From: Mytilus edulis
Lineage: Eukaryota > Mollusca > Bivalvia > Mytilida > Mytilidae
DNA: 64,000 nucleotides
NCBI RefSeq assembly: GCF_963676685.1
Contig: NC_092354.1
Span: forward strand, 14,886,746-14,950,745
Reading direction: 5' to 3'
Under the pieces are notes generated by a model. It saw only the letters and a program-made list of their open reading frames with translations, was not told where the DNA came from and made no database searches. Made by a program: the position numbers and the translations under genes. Every line of letters begins with the position of its first letter. Position 1 is the stretch's first letter. Shown here piece after piece: positions 53,801 to 56,800 of the stretch.

Positions 53801-56800
53801 ACTAATTATGTAATACATGTAGTAGTTATTTTTGTCATTAAATGATGTTTACCCTTTTATGTGTAGGGCAAGAACATGAAAGATAAAGGGGAAACTATAA
53901 ACAGAAGAAATTATCAACAAAATAAGATTTACAGAGGTCAACAAAGCCTAAATGGTAAGTCCACTGTTATAAAAATTTTTGTCCTTGAATGATAATTAAA
54001 TATTTATTAAAATAAGATGTGGTATGATTAAAGAGAAAACTATCCATCAGAGTTCAATTTAGTGGATGTAAGCATTGTAATTACTTATTAGAGGCCATTG
54101 ATGACCTGTAAGTAATGAGAAAACCCATACCCTATACATGTTATAGTAATCTATAAAAGTCAACACTAACCAAATTTGAAACAGAGCATCAATTCAAACG
54201 TCAAATATACCAGACTAATTTATAAAAACAAAAAATTATGAAAAATAAAAATGACGGGTATGAACCAACATCATCCACTGAACTATGTACAAGCTCCTGA
54301 TATTAGACAGGTATAATATGGCTGGGTTGATATAAAAATAAGAAACACTTAGCAGTCTGATTTCCAATGAGACATTTCTCCAATAGAGATCAAATGACAT
54401 TTAAGGAGGCTCTAGGGTATAACAATTTCAGAAAAATGTTTTAATATTTTTTTTTCATAACTCAATTTATTTATATCTTTATCATATGGTACACCAAATC
54501 ATTCAAAACAATCAATTTGGTTTGGCCCCAGATGACTTTTAAAATGCATATATCATTGAAAAAGCTCCAAATTATCTCCCTTTGGTGCAAAAATGCCATT
54601 TTTTGGCATTAAAAATGTAATATCTTATTTAACTCAACGGTGGCCTATATTTTTTATTATAATTTTAAATAAGCTGTACTTTAACTAAACTATTATAAAA
54701 TTTAAGCGATTTCTGTAATTTAGTACTTGAATATTTAAATGAAAGTTTATCATATTAATCATAAACATGATAAAATAGCCATTTTATTGATCTCTTCACT
54801 GATAATTTTTGAGTTTGTGTATTTGTAGGTCAGAAATCTGGATTTTCATGGTCATCATTCACAGATCAATACTGAACGGAAAACTTAAAGCTGATATTTT
54901 TCTCCATAGTGCGACTTTTTTATTAATTTGAAATGGAACATGTTTTTTCCTACATTTATTTGAAAGAGGAAATTTCAACATGATGACTATAAACAAAAAG
55001 GAATCATATCATCACGATCATTGATGCACAAGAACTTGATCATATAAATACAACAATGTAATTATCAATTGAAAGATGGAACGAATGAACAAGATATTAG
55101 AATGTTGTTGTCCAAATAAACTTGCTTTGTCTCCTCATTTGAATCTCTCGATTCAATAAAGATGTACAGAGGAAGATCTTTGAAGAACAGATTGAAAAAA
55201 TGTTTTGTCTAAGAATTGCAGGAATATTCTAGTGAATGAAATTATTTATTGACTTCACTCTTATATAGTGGACTGAATAATTGTACATAGCAAGTTGTGA
55301 ATAAAGAAAGCAAAAACTTTAACAAAAAGTGTTTATATTATAAATTTGCAAATATAAGCATACTATTATGTACACCACAAAGTTATATATTATAATTCAA
55401 ATCGTTTGCCTATACAAGTATTGCAATGAACCTATAACAAAGAAAATCTTACCTCATGAAAAGAGTGAACTATTCAGTCAGAATATGAAATATTTTTTCA
55501 GTTCTATTTTTCATAATAGAATAAACAAGACAAAGATTTCAAAACAATATTTTTTCATTTATTTAGAAATTTCATCATTTTGTTTCAGTGAAAGGACTTT
55601 ATTCTTTGACTGTAAAATATTATTATTATACATTCCAAAATAAGAATAATCTTTATTGTCATATAAACAAATAAAAAACATGTTTGTGACAAAATTTAAA
55701 AAAAATTATATATATGTATATATAAAAAATATAAAAAAAACTCGTATACATTTAAAACATTTTACTACCAAACAGCATTCATTGTAACATACACATAACT
55801 TTATATTTATATATAAATATATTTGTAATTTTAATCCCATAGGATTTTATTTTGTCCCATGGGATATTAAAAATCCCATGGGATAATTATAGTCCCATGG
55901 GATTTTTTTTGTCCCATGGGACAACAAATATCCCATGGGACAACAATAATCCCATGGGACCAAAAAAAATCCCATGGGATTTAACCAAAATCCCATGGGA
56001 TAATGGTAAATCCCATGGGATTTTGCCCTGTCCCATGGGATATTGAAAATCCCATGTTTTTATAATTCAAATTGCAAAATAAATATGAAAGTAACAGTAT
56101 AAAACCAATGAAATTATTGAATCCCATGTAATTCCGCACATTTTGGTTGTATACATGATATTGTAGCTCTTGTTTGAGGCGGCGGCGGATTTGCAAATGA
56201 GTGTTTTGCAAATTAAAAGTGTCCAGTGTTTTAACATTAACCAAGATAACTAAACAAAGACCAACGAACCTTGAAAATGAGGTTAAGGTCAGATGAACCA
56301 TGCCAGGCAGACATGTACAGCTAACAATGCTTCTACAAAACATATATATAGTTAACCAATTAGTTATAGTTTAAGAAAAATAGACCAAAACACAAAAACT
56401 TAACACTGTGCAATGAACCGTGAAAATGAGGTTACGGTCAAATAAAACCTGCGCGACTGACATAAAGATCATAAAATATTTCCATACACCAAATATAATT
56501 GACATATGGCATATAGTTTTAGATAAAATGACCGAAACTCAAAAACTTAACTTTGACCACTGAACCATGAAAATGAGGTCAAGGTCACATGACATCTGCC
56601 CGCTAGACATGTACACCTTACAATCATTCCATACAACAAATATAGTAGACTTATTGCATATAGTATGAAAAAAAACCCCAGACCAAAACACAAAAATTTA
56701 ACTATAACCACTGAACCATGAAAATGAGATCAAGGTCAGATGACACCTGCCAATTGGACACCTTACAGTCCTTCCATACACCGAATATACTAGCCCTATT

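Noticed and set aside
55981..56343. 120-codon minus-strand open frame
   Set aside because: Covers the CCCATGGGA array and its flank. The similar frame in the other copy (39292-39522) reflects repeat homology, with no sign of selection on protein.
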